From Bauldia sp. (lineage in GTDB: Bacteria; Pseudomonadota; Alphaproteobacteria; Rhizobiales; Kaistiaceae), in NCBI GenBank assembly GCA_028284325.1, contig JANQRX010000005.1, positions 310,001 to 374,000 of the forward strand: DNA of 64,000 bases, written 5' to 3'. Below the pieces are notes generated by a model, which made no database searches, was not told the origin of the DNA, and was given only the letters and a program-made list of their open reading frames with translations. Of this stretch, positions 47,654 to 56,390 are shown one piece after another. The translations under genes and the position numbers were made by a program. Position 1 is the first letter of the stretch. Every line of letters begins with the position of its first letter.

Positions 47654-48658
47654 TCAAGCAGCGGACGGGTAGCCCGTGAGGATGCGGATGTACTGGGCCC
47701 GGAGATAGGCTTCCGGATCGGCAAGGCGTGAGGCGGCGAGCCGGCCGCGGAGGTCGGCGACCGAGGCGAAACCGCGCGTTTCCATCCATTGCTCGAGCCC
47801 GGCGCGGAGCGTGCCGAGATACCCCGCGCCGTTGCGCAGGAGCGCCGAGGTCGTCATCACCACGTCGGCCCCGACCAGGAGATATTTGACGACCTCCTCG
47901 TGGGTAGTCACGCCGGAGGTGGCGGCGATGGCGGCCTTTTCGCGGCCCGCCAGCAACGCGATCCACATCAGCGCCTGCCGGATCTCGCCGGGCGAACTCA
48001 GCTCCAGCCCGGCGGTCGGCAGCAAGGTCTCCAGATCGATGTCCGGCTGGTAGAAGCGGTTGAACAGAACCAGGCCATCGGCGCCCGCCGTCACCGCCTC
48101 GCCGGCGAAATGCAGGGGCGCGCTCAGCCACGGACCGAACTTCACCGCGAGCGGGATCCCGATCGCGTCCTTGACGATGCGAACGGTCTCCAGCCAGCGC
48201 TTCTCGACGTCGGCGCCGCTGGCGCCGCGCTCGGCCGGGACGCGGTAGAGGTTGAGTTCGATGGCGGCCGCGCCGGCGTTCTCCATCTCATGGGCGAATT
48301 CGACCCACCCGTTCGGCGTCGAACCGTTGAGGCTGGCGACGATCGGCACGGCGCAGGATTCGGCTGCCCGGCGCAGGGTTTCCAGGCGCGATTCCAGCCC
48401 GCCGACCGGTTGCACCCGATCGGAGAAGTAGCCGGAGGCTTCGGGCTGCGCGAAACTGCCGGTCTCGAACAGCTCCACCATCGCAGCGTCGTCGGCCTCG
48501 ATCTCCTCCTCGTAGATCGAGGGCAGGACGATCGCTGCCGCGCCGGCATCCTCAAGCTGGCGGACGCCGTCGATGTCGCGCCCGAACGGCGATGCGGAGG
48601 CGACGATCGGATGCTTGAGGTCAAGGCCGAGATAGGTGGTTGCGAGGTCGATGGCCAT
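47654..48658 (-). CDS. Dihydroorotate dehydrogenase-like flavoprotein
   Basis: A 334-residue FMN-binding TIM barrel of the dihydroorotate-dehydrogenase-like group. TTYLGLDLKHPIVASASP near residue 7, VASLNGSTPNGW near 105, LAVKFGPWLS near 165 and ATSGVTTHEEVVKYLLVGAD near 245 follow the family. The usual catalytic cysteine/serine position is not clear, so pyrimidine synthesis is unlikely. It starts 12 bases after the pyruvate:ferredoxin oxidoreductase stop, and such a pair is seen in other bacteria. It may exchange electrons with ferredoxin, but that is inferred. Confidence 0.85.
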   Translation of the reverse strand: MAIDLATTYLGLDLKHPIVASASPFGRDIDGVRQLEDAGAAAIVLPSIYEEEIEADDAAMVELFETGSFAQPEASGYFSDRVQPVGGLESRLETLRRAAESCAVPIVASLNGSTPNGWVEFAHEMENAGAAAIELNLYRVPAERGASGADVEKRWLETVRIVKDAIGIPLAVKFGPWLSAPLHFAGEAVTAGADGLVLFNRFYQPDIDLETLLPTAGLELSSPGEIRQALMWIALLAGREKAAIAATSGVTTHEEVVKYLLVGADVVMTTSALLRNGAGYLGTLRAGLEQWMETRGFASVADLRGRLAASRLADPEAYLRAQYIRILTGYPSAA

Positions 48659-48670
48659 CGGAAAGCCCTC

Positions 48671-51600
48671 CTAAACGTCTTCCCAATTGGGCAGGAAACG
48701 GCTGCCGTCCCGCGCGGCCAGATCCTCGTAGACACGATAGCGCTCGTCGACCACGGCCTGGGCCTGTCGCAGCATGTGTTCGGCGCGCTCCGGCTGGGTG
48801 CGGGCGAGCGAGGTGTAGCGCAGTTCGTTGTAGGCGAAGTCCTTGAGCTTCAGCCGCGGGCGCGGGCTGTCGAGGCGGAACGGATTCTGTCCCCGCCGCC
48901 GCCGCGTCGGGTCGTAGCGGAACAGCGGCCAGTAGCCGGACGCCGCCGCCCGCGCCTGCTGACGCAGGCCGTTCTTCATGTCGTAGCCATGGGCGATGCA
49001 GTGGGAATAGGCGAGCAGGATCGACGGACCGGGATAGGCCTCGGCCTCGCGAAACGCCACCAGCGCCTGCTCGGCGTTGGCGCCCAGCGCGATCTGGGCG
49101 ACATAGGCGTAGCCGTAGGCGATCGCCTGCATGGCGAGATCCTTGCGGGGGATTTCCTTGCCGCCGGCGGCGAATTTGGCGGTGGCCGCGAGCGGCGTTG
49201 CCTTCGACGACTGGCCGCCGGTGTTGGAGTAAACCTCGGTGTCGAGCACCAGGATGTTGACGTCGCGGTCCTGCGCCAGCACGTGGTCGAGGCCGCCATA
49301 GCCGATGTCGTAGGCCCAGCCGTCGCCGCCGACCAGCCACACGCTGCGGCGGACGAGGAAATCGGCAAGCGCCCTGAGGTTGACGGCCTCGTCATCGTCG
49401 TCGCCGTCGAGCCTGGCGAGCATCTCGGCCACCCGCCCATGCTGGGCGGCGAGTTCGCTTTCGGTCACCTGCGAGGCGGTCAGGATTTCCGCGGCGAGAT
49501 CCTCGCCGATCCGCCCGGCGCAGGCCTGCACGAGGCTGCGCGCGATCTCCACCTGCTTGTCGATGGCGAGACGGTAGCCGAGGCCGAACTCCGCATTGTC
49601 CTCGAACAGCGAGTTGGACCACGCCGGCCCGCGGCCGTCGGCGCCGACTTTCCACGGCGTCGTCGGCAGATTGCCGCCGTAGATCGACGAGCAGCCGGTG
49701 GCGTTGGCGATCTGGAGGCGATCACCGAACAACTGGCTGAGGAGCTTGACGTAAGGCGTCTCGCCGCAGCCGGCGCAGGCGCCGTTGAACTCGAAGCGCG
49801 GCTCCAGGAACTGCACGCCGCGGACATTGGCGAAGTTGACCCGTGATCGCTCGGGAACGGGCAGGGATTCGAAGAACGCGATGTTGTCGCGCTCGCGTTC
49901 GACCAGGCCGGCCTTGTCCGTCATGTTGATGGCGCGGCGGCCGGATTCGGTGGGGTTGTGGATCGGGCAGTTCTCGACGCAGAGCGCGCAGCCCGTGCAG
50001 TCCTCAACATAGATTTGCAGGGTGAAGCGGCTGCCGGGAAAGCCGCGGGCGTTGACCGGCGCCGACGGGAACGTCTCCGGCGCGTCGTCGAGGGCGTCGT
50101 CCTCGTAGTACTTGGCGCGGATGACGCTGTGCGGACACACGATCGAGCACTGGCCGCACTGGATGCAGAGATCGGAGTCCCAGACCGGCACTTCGGCGGC
50201 AATGTTGCGCTTCTCGAACGCGGTGGTGCCGGGGGGAAAGGTCCCGTCCACGGGCAGGGCGCTGACGGGAATCGTGTCGCCCTCGCCGGCGAGCATCCGG
50301 GCGGTGACCCGCTTCACGAACTCCGGGGCGTCGTCGGGCACCAGTTGCGGGGCTGCGACATCCTCGGGCTCCGTGTCCGGTACCGTCACTTCGTGGAGAT
50401 GCTCCAGTGCGGCGTCGACGGCGGCGAAGTTCTTCTTCACCACCGCGCTGCCCTTGCGGCCGTAGGCCTTGCGAATGGAGTCCTTGATGGCGTCGACCGC
50501 TTCGTCGCGCGGCAGGACGCCGGAGATGGCGAAGAAGCAGGTCTGCAGGATGGTGTTGACGCGCTGGCCGAGGCCGAGCTCGCGCGCCACCCGCGTCGCG
50601 TCGATGACGAACAGTTTGAGGCCCTTGTCGACGATGTGCTTCTGCACGCGGCCGGGCAGCGTCGCCCACACGTCGTCCGGCCCGGACGGGGCGTTGAGCA
50701 GGAAGACGGCGCCCGGCCGGGCGGTTTCGAGAACGTCGAGACGGTGCAGGAACTCGAACTTGTGACAGGCGACGAAATCGGCGTGGCGGATCAGATAGGG
50801 CGCGTGGATGGGCTCCTCGCCGAAGCGGAGGTGGGAAATCGTCTCGGCCCCGGATTTGTGGGAGTCGTAGACGAAATAGCCTTGCGCGTAGCGGCCGGGG
50901 TCGGCGGCGAGAATCTTGACGCTGTTCTTGTTGGCCCCGACCGTGCCGTCGGCGCCGAGACCGTAGAAGACGGCGCGCGTGGTCGCGGCCGGCTCGATGT
51001 CGTAGTCGCGGTCGAAGTCGAGGCTGGTGTTGGCGACGTCGTCGTCGATGCCGATGGTGAAGCCGCTTCGCGGCGTCTCGCGCCCGATCTCGTCGAACAC
51101 GGCCTTGACCATGCCCGGGGTGAAGTCCTTGGACGACAGGCCGTAGCGGCCGCCGACGATCCGCGGCGCATTGGCATGGCCGGCATAGGCCATGACCACG
51201 TCCTGGAACAGCGGCTCGCCGGAGGCGCCGGGCTCCTTGCAGCGGTCGAGCACGGCGACCGTCTTCACGGTCGCGGGCATGGCGGCGAGGAAATGCTCAA
51301 CCGAGAAGGGCCGGAACAGAAGCACCTGCAGCGCCCCGACCTTCTCACCGTCGGCCTGCAGATGGCGCGCGGTCTCGCGCACCACCTCGGCGCCGGAGCC
51401 CATGGAGACGATCACCCGCTCGGCGTCGGGGGCGCCGTCGTAGCGGAACAGGCTGTAGCTGCGGCCGCAAAACTCGGCGAGGCGATCCATCGCTGCCTGG
51501 ACGATGCCGGGAACGGCGGCGTGGAACGGATTGGTGGCTTCGCGCGCCTGGAAGAAGGTATCGGGATTATGGGCCGTGCCGCGGACAAAGGGCTTGGCCG

Positions 51601-52228
51601 GGCTCAGGGCCCGGGCCCGGTGGGCGCGCACGAGGTCGTCGTCGATCATCGCCCGGATGGTCGTGTCGGGCAGCAGCGACAGAGTGTTGACCTCGTGCGA
51701 GGTGCGGAAGCCGTCCATGAAGTGGAGGAAGGGCACCCGCGATTCCAGCGTCGCCGCCTGGGCGACGAGAGCGAGGTCGTGGGCCTCCTGCGCCGAGCAC
51801 GCGCCAAGCATGGCGTAGCCGGTCGAGCGGGCGGCCATGACGTCCTGGTGGTCGCCGAAGATCGACAGGGCCTGGGTCGCCACGGAACGCGCGGCGACGT
51901 GGATGACGTTCGGCGTCAGTTCGCCTGCGATCTTGAACATGTTGGGCAGCATCAGGAGCAGCCCCTGCGACGCGGTGAAGGTCGTGGTCAGGGCGCCGCT
52001 CTGCAGCGCGCCGTGCATGGCGCCGGCAGCGCCGGCCTCGGACTGCATCTCCTGCACGACCGGCGCGTTGCCCCAGATGTTGCGAATGCCGGCGCTCGAC
52101 CATTCGTCGGCGAACTCGGCCATCGGCGACGACGGCGTGATGGGATAGATCGCGCAGATCTCGTTGACCCGGTAGGCGACGTGGGCGACCGCGGCGTTGC
52201 CGTCGATCGTGATGCTGGCGTTGTCCAT
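48671..52228 (-). CDS. nifJ: Pyruvate:ferredoxin (flavodoxin) oxidoreductase, single-chain
   Basis: A 1185-residue enzyme that oxidises pyruvate to acetyl-CoA and CO2 and reduces ferredoxin or flavodoxin. The order is complete: the pyruvate-binding domain with CAIYPITPSSPMAE near 28, the CoA-binding domain, an insert with two [4Fe-4S] motifs (CIQCGQCSIVCP near 688, CTGCALCVENCP near 741), a third cluster region with GACAGCGETPY, and the thiamine domain GGDGWAYDIGYGG near 966, ending with LDTEVYSNTGGQSSK. The start is ATG 52228. It is second in an operon with the GltD-like flavoprotein, behind an FNR box. Confidence 0.95.
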   Translation of the reverse strand: MDNASITIDGNAAVAHVAYRVNEICAIYPITPSSPMAEFADEWSSAGIRNIWGNAPVVQEMQSEAGAAGAMHGALQSGALTTTFTASQGLLLMLPNMFKIAGELTPNVIHVAARSVATQALSIFGDHQDVMAARSTGYAMLGACSAQEAHDLALVAQAATLESRVPFLHFMDGFRTSHEVNTLSLLPDTTIRAMIDDDLVRAHRARALSPAKPFVRGTAHNPDTFFQAREATNPFHAAVPGIVQAAMDRLAEFCGRSYSLFRYDGAPDAERVIVSMGSGAEVVRETARHLQADGEKVGALQVLLFRPFSVEHFLAAMPATVKTVAVLDRCKEPGASGEPLFQDVVMAYAGHANAPRIVGGRYGLSSKDFTPGMVKAVFDEIGRETPRSGFTIGIDDDVANTSLDFDRDYDIEPAATTRAVFYGLGADGTVGANKNSVKILAADPGRYAQGYFVYDSHKSGAETISHLRFGEEPIHAPYLIRHADFVACHKFEFLHRLDVLETARPGAVFLLNAPSGPDDVWATLPGRVQKHIVDKGLKLFVIDATRVARELGLGQRVNTILQTCFFAISGVLPRDEAVDAIKDSIRKAYGRKGSAVVKKNFAAVDAALEHLHEVTVPDTEPEDVAAPQLVPDDAPEFVKRVTARMLAGEGDTIPVSALPVDGTFPPGTTAFEKRNIAAEVPVWDSDLCIQCGQCSIVCPHSVIRAKYYEDDALDDAPETFPSAPVNARGFPGSRFTLQIYVEDCTGCALCVENCPIHNPTESGRRAINMTDKAGLVERERDNIAFFESLPVPERSRVNFANVRGVQFLEPRFEFNGACAGCGETPYVKLLSQLFGDRLQIANATGCSSIYGGNLPTTPWKVGADGRGPAWSNSLFEDNAEFGLGYRLAIDKQVEIARSLVQACAGRIGEDLAAEILTASQVTESELAAQHGRVAEMLARLDGDDDDEAVNLRALADFLVRRSVWLVGGDGWAYDIGYGGLDHVLAQDRDVNILVLDTEVYSNTGGQSSKATPLAATAKFAAGGKEIPRKDLAMQAIAYGYAYVAQIALGANAEQALVAFREAEAYPGPSILLAYSHCIAHGYDMKNGLRQQARAAASGYWPLFRYDPTRRRRGQNPFRLDSPRPRLKLKDFAYNELRYTSLARTQPERAEHMLRQAQAVVDERYRVYEDLAARDGSRFLPNWEDV

Positions 52229-52250
52229 CGACGGGTTTCTCTCGTCTAGC

Positions 52251-53927
52251 CTAGGCCCGGGCCCGGAAGCGGTGGGGGATGCGCGTGGCCTCGGCCGCGG
52301 CGGTCGCCTCGGCGGATTCCATGGTGATGGCGTGGCACGGGCACTGGTCGAAGCAGACCGCACAGCCGGTGCAGAGATCGAGGTTGACGGCGTAATGCTC
52401 GCCGCCGTCGCGGCGCTCGATCGCCTGTTCCGGGCAGGCCGCCAGGCAGTTGTCGCACTCGAAACAGTTGCCGCAGGAGAGACACCGGTCGGCCTCGTAG
52501 CGGGCGTCGCGCTCGCTGATGGTCGCCACCACCTCGTCGAAGCCGGTGCGACGCTCCACCGGCAGCACGCTCGGCCGCGACTGGTCGGCGTCGAGGAACA
52601 TCGGCAGGTTGAGGTCGGCGAACCTGACCGTCTGATGCTTCTCCTTGGCCGGGAGGCGGGCGCCGCGCATCCAGGCGTCGATGGCCCGCGCCGCCTTCCT
52701 GCCGTGGCCGGTGGCCGCGGTCATGGTGCGGGCGCCGCCGATCAGATCGCCGCCGGCGAAAATGCCGGGTTCGCCGGTCATCAGGTCGGCGTCGACGACG
52801 ACGCTGCCGTCCTGGGTGAACGAGATGCCGGGCTCGCTGGCGAGGAAACTCGATTCGGCATGCTGGCCGAGCGCCAGCACCAGGGCGTCCACCGGCAGGG
52901 TTTCGAACTCGCCGGTGGGCGTCAGGTTGCCATCCTCTTCAAGCCGGATGCTCTCGACCCTGACCCCCTCGGCGCCGTAGCTCACCGGCGCCGACAGCCA
53001 TTTCGCCTTGACCCCTTCAAGAAACGCCTCGTCCGCCTCGTAGGGGTCGGCACGCATGTGGGCGCGGTCGCGGCGGTAGATCAGGATCGCCTCCTCGGCG
53101 CCGAGACGCTGGGCGACACGGGCCGCGTCCATCGCCGTGTTGCCGCCGCCGATCACGCCGACGACGCGGCCGAGCAGCGGGGCCTTGCCGGCCTCGACCT
53201 GTTCGAACATGGTGATCGCGTCGACCATCTTGCGGCCGTCGGCGGCGGGAATGTCGAGATGGTTGCCGGCGTGGGTGCCGATGGCGACGAAACAGGCGTC
53301 GAAGCCGCCGCCGACCATGGCCGCCTTCACGTCGTCGACGCGGGTGTTCATGGTGAGCGTCACGCCCATGGCCTCGATGCGCCTGATCTCGGCCATCAGG
53401 TCGTCGCGCGGCAAGCGGTAGGCGGGGATCCCGAAATGCAACATCCCGCCGGGCCGATCCTGCTCGTCGCGGATTTCGACGGCGTGGCCCATGCGGCGCA
53501 GATGCCAGGCGCAGGAGAGGCCGGCGGGGCCGGCGCCGATCACCAGCACCTTGCGCCCGGTCGGGCCGCCGGCAGCAACGGTCCAGCCTTCGGCGGTGGC
53601 GCGGTCGCCCAGCAGCCGCTCCACCGCGTGGATGGAGACCGTCTCGTCCAGTTCGGCGCGGTTGCACTTGCTCTCGCACGGGTGATAGCAGGCACGCCCG
53701 TGGGTCGCCGGCATCGGATTGTCGGCGACGAGGAGACGCCAGGCGCCCTCGAAATCGCCCTCGCGGGCGCGGGCCAGCCACGCCTGGATGTTCTCGCCGG
53801 CCGGACAGGCCTGATTGCAGGGGGGCAGGCGGTCGATCCACGCCGGGTGTTGCCAGCGTACCGGGCCGGCGCCGCGCTGGATGGTCGCCTGCAGGACCGG
53901 CGTGAGGTCTTTCGGTATCAGGCTCAT
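52251..53927 (-). CDS. GltD-like NAD(P)-dependent flavoprotein with ferredoxin-type clusters
   Basis: A 558-residue protein. The N-terminal iron-sulfur domain has PPCNQACPAGEN and CYHPCESKCNRAELDE. The FAD motif VLVIGAGPAGLSCAW lies near 131 and the NAD(P) motif VVGVIGGGNTAMDAARVA near 259. The C-terminus adds two ferredoxin-like [4Fe-4S] motifs (CFECDNCLAACP, CTGCAVCFDQCP). This is the small subunit of glutamate synthase extended by ferredoxin modules. Being directly ahead of nifJ, it probably passes electrons between reduced ferredoxin and NAD(P). It is the first gene of the operon downstream of the FNR box. Confidence 0.87.
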   Translation of the reverse strand: MSLIPKDLTPVLQATIQRGAGPVRWQHPAWIDRLPPCNQACPAGENIQAWLARAREGDFEGAWRLLVADNPMPATHGRACYHPCESKCNRAELDETVSIHAVERLLGDRATAEGWTVAAGGPTGRKVLVIGAGPAGLSCAWHLRRMGHAVEIRDEQDRPGGMLHFGIPAYRLPRDDLMAEIRRIEAMGVTLTMNTRVDDVKAAMVGGGFDACFVAIGTHAGNHLDIPAADGRKMVDAITMFEQVEAGKAPLLGRVVGVIGGGNTAMDAARVAQRLGAEEAILIYRRDRAHMRADPYEADEAFLEGVKAKWLSAPVSYGAEGVRVESIRLEEDGNLTPTGEFETLPVDALVLALGQHAESSFLASEPGISFTQDGSVVVDADLMTGEPGIFAGGDLIGGARTMTAATGHGRKAARAIDAWMRGARLPAKEKHQTVRFADLNLPMFLDADQSRPSVLPVERRTGFDEVVATISERDARYEADRCLSCGNCFECDNCLAACPEQAIERRDGGEHYAVNLDLCTGCAVCFDQCPCHAITMESAEATAAAEATRIPHRFRARA

Positions 53928-54011
53928 GGGGGACCTCCCGCCGGCTGGATCGACGCCGCGGGGCGTCGGAAACGTGAACCACGATCACGTCAGCCGGCCG
54001 GGCGCGGCGCA

Positions 54012-54025
54012 TTGATGCTGATCAA
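54012..54025 (-). promoter_or_regulatory. FNR/FnrL box upstream of the GltD-like-nifJ operon
   Basis: TTGAT-GCTG-ATCAA is a perfect FNR-family consensus. Its centre lies about 91 bases before the GltD-like start codon. An activator at -41.5 would place the transcription start near 53977 with a leader of about 50 bases. The glycosyltransferase on the other strand begins 96 bases away and could also be affected. The box is seen directly. The low-oxygen response is inferred. Confidence 0.75.
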
Positions 54026-54120
54026 GGAAACCCGTTACGGCCCCACGACCCGGGCCGGGTCAGGCCAAGCCATGCTCGTTGTCTTGAGCCGCGATACGCG
54101 TCATAGTTGCTCGGGCGAGT

Positions 54121-55245
54121 ATGGCGGTACTTGGATCAGGCGATCGACATGCGCGGCAGTTCGGGCCGCTCGCCCGAACCGATCTGATCGTCAGTACGTT
54201 TCCCCCGACAAGATGCGGCGTTGCCGCCTACGCGTTCCAATCGTTTCTCTCCAGAGAACAACGCGGACGCCAGGTCCGTCGCATCGCTCTGAAGGAAGGC
54301 GAAGGCGACGCCAATCTCCTCATCAACGACACGCGGTCCATCGTCCGCCTCTTCGCCTTTGTCCTCGTCCGCCGCTTCGACGAGACCGACGTCCAGTATG
54401 TCGACGCGTTCTTTCAGGTGACCGAGCACGGCGTTCGGCGGCGCCTGAATTCAGCGTTGCTCATCGTCCTGCTGGCGCTGATCAGGCTCAGAAGCCGGCG
54501 CATGACGACGATCGTCCATGAGTTCATCGACACCGACGAAATCCATCTGCTGCACTATCGGCGGGCGATCTTTCTGATTGCGGGGACCATCCTGTTCCAC
54601 ACCGAGCCGGAGCGGCAGAGATTCCTCGACTTCCATGACGGGCGATTCGCGGGCAAGGCCGTTGTCGCCGACCATGGCAGGGATCTGCTTCTCTTCGCTG
54701 ATGAGGGGCGGCACGCCGCCAGACGTCGTCTCGACCTCGACGAAGGCGCGTGTGTGTTCCTCTGCATCGGTTTCTTCACGCCTCTCAAGGGTGTCGACGA
54801 AGCCGTCACCGTCTTCCGCGAAGCGGCGCTTGACGATGCCGTCCTTCACGTGATCGGCAGTTGCCGGACGGGCAGTGCCCGCGAGATCGCGGTCCGCGAC
54901 GAACTCCGCGATCTGTCGGCTGCCGCGGACAACATCGTCTTCGAGGATCGATATGTGTCGGATGACGAGTTCGATCGCTGGATTGTCGCCGCCGATGCGG
55001 TGGTCATTCCCTACACCCGGATGTGGAGCTCGGGCGTGGCGGCGCGGGCGAAGCTGGCCGGAACCAGGGTCATCGGACGCGCCTTGCCGAGCCTGGAGCG
55101 ACAGCTCCACGGTCACGCGCTGACGACATTCCGTTCAACCGACGATCTCGCCGGCGCCTTTCGCCGGGTTCACGCGAGAACCATGCAGGCGCGCAGCCTG
55201 CTTGCGCCGGTCACGCCGGGGAGGCAATCTGGTCGCGACGGCTGA
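54121..55245 (+). CDS. Glycosyltransferase, GT4-like
   Basis: A 374-residue protein with the layout of a GT-B glycosyltransferase. The N-terminal Rossmann part begins with LIVSTFPPTRCGVAAYAF near residue 22, and the C-terminal part has VFLCIGFFTPLKGVDEAV near 207 and the acidic ADAVVIPYTRMWSSGVAARA segment near 285, where group 4 enzymes bind the nucleotide sugar. The canonical EGFG glutamate is absent and replaced by MWSSG, as in several family members. No membrane helix is obvious. It is followed 17 bases later by a small gene. The sugar and acceptor are unknown. Confidence 0.78.
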   Translation: MAVLGSGDRHARQFGPLARTDLIVSTFPPTRCGVAAYAFQSFLSREQRGRQVRRIALKEGEGDANLLINDTRSIVRLFAFVLVRRFDETDVQYVDAFFQVTEHGVRRRLNSALLIVLLALIRLRSRRMTTIVHEFIDTDEIHLLHYRRAIFLIAGTILFHTEPERQRFLDFHDGRFAGKAVVADHGRDLLLFADEGRHAARRRLDLDEGACVFLCIGFFTPLKGVDEAVTVFREAALDDAVLHVIGSCRTGSAREIAVRDELRDLSAAADNIVFEDRYVSDDEFDRWIVAADAVVIPYTRMWSSGVAARAKLAGTRVIGRALPSLERQLHGHALTTFRSTDDLAGAFRRVHARTMQARSLLAPVTPGRQSGRDG

Positions 55246-55262
55246 ACGAGGCAGGTGATCCC

Positions 55263-55577
55263 ATGACCAACGTGTCTTCGACCGACTGGCGCAGGATGGC
55301 GGACGCGCCGCGGGACGGGCAGCGCATCCTGGTCGCGGTCCATGCGAGCGAACAGGGGCCGGCCCAGATGGATGTGGTCGCCTGGGTCACGCCGGCGCAC
55401 GGCGCCGACGAGGCGTGGCTGGCGGCCGATTCCCGGCCCGACCTGGAGGTGACCTACGCCGAGGGGGAACTGGCCGGCTGGATGCCGCTTCCCGACGACC
55501 TGCCGCCATTGCGCTCCGGACGCGCTGTGCTCGCCGCCGATGACGCCGACGGTGAACAGGACGGCTCGTCGATCTGA
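55263..55577 (+). CDS. Small DUF551-like protein
   Basis: A 104-residue acidic protein. DWRRMADAPRDGQRILVAVH at the start and GWMPLPDDLPP near residue 76 recall the DUF551-type proteins that carry a WMPLPEPP motif, usually found in phages and proteobacterial genomes. No signal peptide or membrane segment is present. It lies just after the glycosyltransferase gene and overlaps no other real gene. The function is unknown. Confidence 0.68.
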   Translation: MTNVSSTDWRRMADAPRDGQRILVAVHASEQGPAQMDVVAWVTPAHGADEAWLAADSRPDLEVTYAEGELAGWMPLPDDLPPLRSGRAVLAADDADGEQDGSSI

Positions 55578-55586
55578 CGTCCGATT

Positions 55587-55940
55587 CTAGCGGCGGAAGA
55601 GACCGGCCAACAGGTTGCCGCCGCCGGCGCCGCGCTCCACCGGGAGGCCGGCGCGCTGCCAGGCCATGATTCCGCCCTGCAGGACATAGGCGTCCGCACC
55701 GTTCGCGCGCGCGGCCAGCGCCGCCGCATTGACGTTGGTGCGGGTGCCGCTGGCACAGAGATAGACGATCTTCCCGGCGGCCGGCATATCGGTTGCGGTG
55801 AAGCGGCTGAGCGCGATGTTGTGCGATCCGGCGATGTGGGTGCGGGCGTATTCGTGCGGCTCGCGAATGTCGACCAGCACTGCGCCATCGTCCTTCATGC
55901 GGGCGGCTTCGGGGGCGTCAACGGGTTTCAGTCCACTCAT
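55587..55940 (-). CDS. Rhodanese-domain sulfurtransferase
   Basis: A 117-residue single rhodanese domain. VLVDIREPHEYARTHIAGSH near residue 21 is the standard rhodanese start, and the active cysteine is C62 in the CASGTRT loop, which would carry a persulfide. The longer track frame is arginine-rich noise, and AAGGA precedes ATG 55940. It lies 53 bases downstream of the bigR-like gene on the same strand. With the divergent persulfide dioxygenase it forms a sulfide detoxification unit, a grouping known from BigR-controlled operons. Confidence 0.88.
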   Translation of the reverse strand: MSGLKPVDAPEAARMKDDGAVLVDIREPHEYARTHIAGSHNIALSRFTATDMPAAGKIVYLCASGTRTNVNAAALAARANGADAYVLQGGIMAWQRAGLPVERGAGGGNLLAGLFRR

Positions 55941-55993
55941 GGTGCCGGGTTCCTTGCTGGGAGGTTGGGGAGGTTGTGCGTTTCGGAGGCGTT

Positions 55994-56308
55994 TCAGGGG
56001 CAGTAGATGGCCTTCAGCGTGCCCAGCACCTGAACGGCGTTGGGATCGGTGACCCGGTAGTTCACGACCTGACCGTCGCGTCGGGTCGCCACCAGGCCGT
56101 CGGCGCGCAGCCGCGCCAGATGCTGGGAGACGGCCGACTGGCTGAGCCCGATCGCCGCTTCCAGCCGCCCGACCGAGGCCTCGCCGTGGCGCAGGAGCTC
56201 GCACAGGATCAGAAGGCGGTTGCGGTTGGCGAGAAGGCCGAGCAGACGCGCGGCCTCCGCTGCGTTACCCTCCAGTTCGGCAATGCCGTCGACCTGCAGA
56301 CCGTTCAC
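55994..56308 (-). CDS. bigR: ArsR-family persulfide-responsive repressor (BigR/SqrR-like)
   Basis: A 104-residue winged-helix repressor. The recognition region is SVGRLEAAIGLSQSAVSQHL with RLRADGLVATRRDGQVVNYR after it. Two cysteines, C36 in LLILCELL and C103 in IYCP at the C-terminus, match the pair that forms a tetrasulfide bridge in BigR and SqrR, so it should sense sulfane sulfur, not metals. The start is GTG 56308. The palindrome at 56328-56349 matches the AT-rich BigR box between it and the divergent dioxygenase. Confidence 0.87.
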   Translation of the reverse strand: MNGLQVDGIAELEGNAAEAARLLGLLANRNRLLILCELLRHGEASVGRLEAAIGLSQSAVSQHLARLRADGLVATRRDGQVVNYRVTDPNAVQVLGTLKAIYCP

Positions 56309-56327
56309 CTTGCCTCGCGCCTCTTGG

Positions 56328-56349
56328 TATATTAGGATTTGCTAATATA
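56328..56349. promoter_or_regulatory. BigR-type operator palindrome
   Basis: TATATTAG-N6-CTAATATA is a perfect inverted repeat between the divergent repressor and persulfide dioxygenase genes. The AT-rich sequence and spacing agree with known BigR boxes. One site could repress both transcription units, since it lies about 20 bases from the repressor start and 42 from the dioxygenase start. Confidence 0.88.
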
Positions 56350-56390
56350 TAGACGGACGACGCAACAAAGCAAGACGAGGAATGAAAGCC

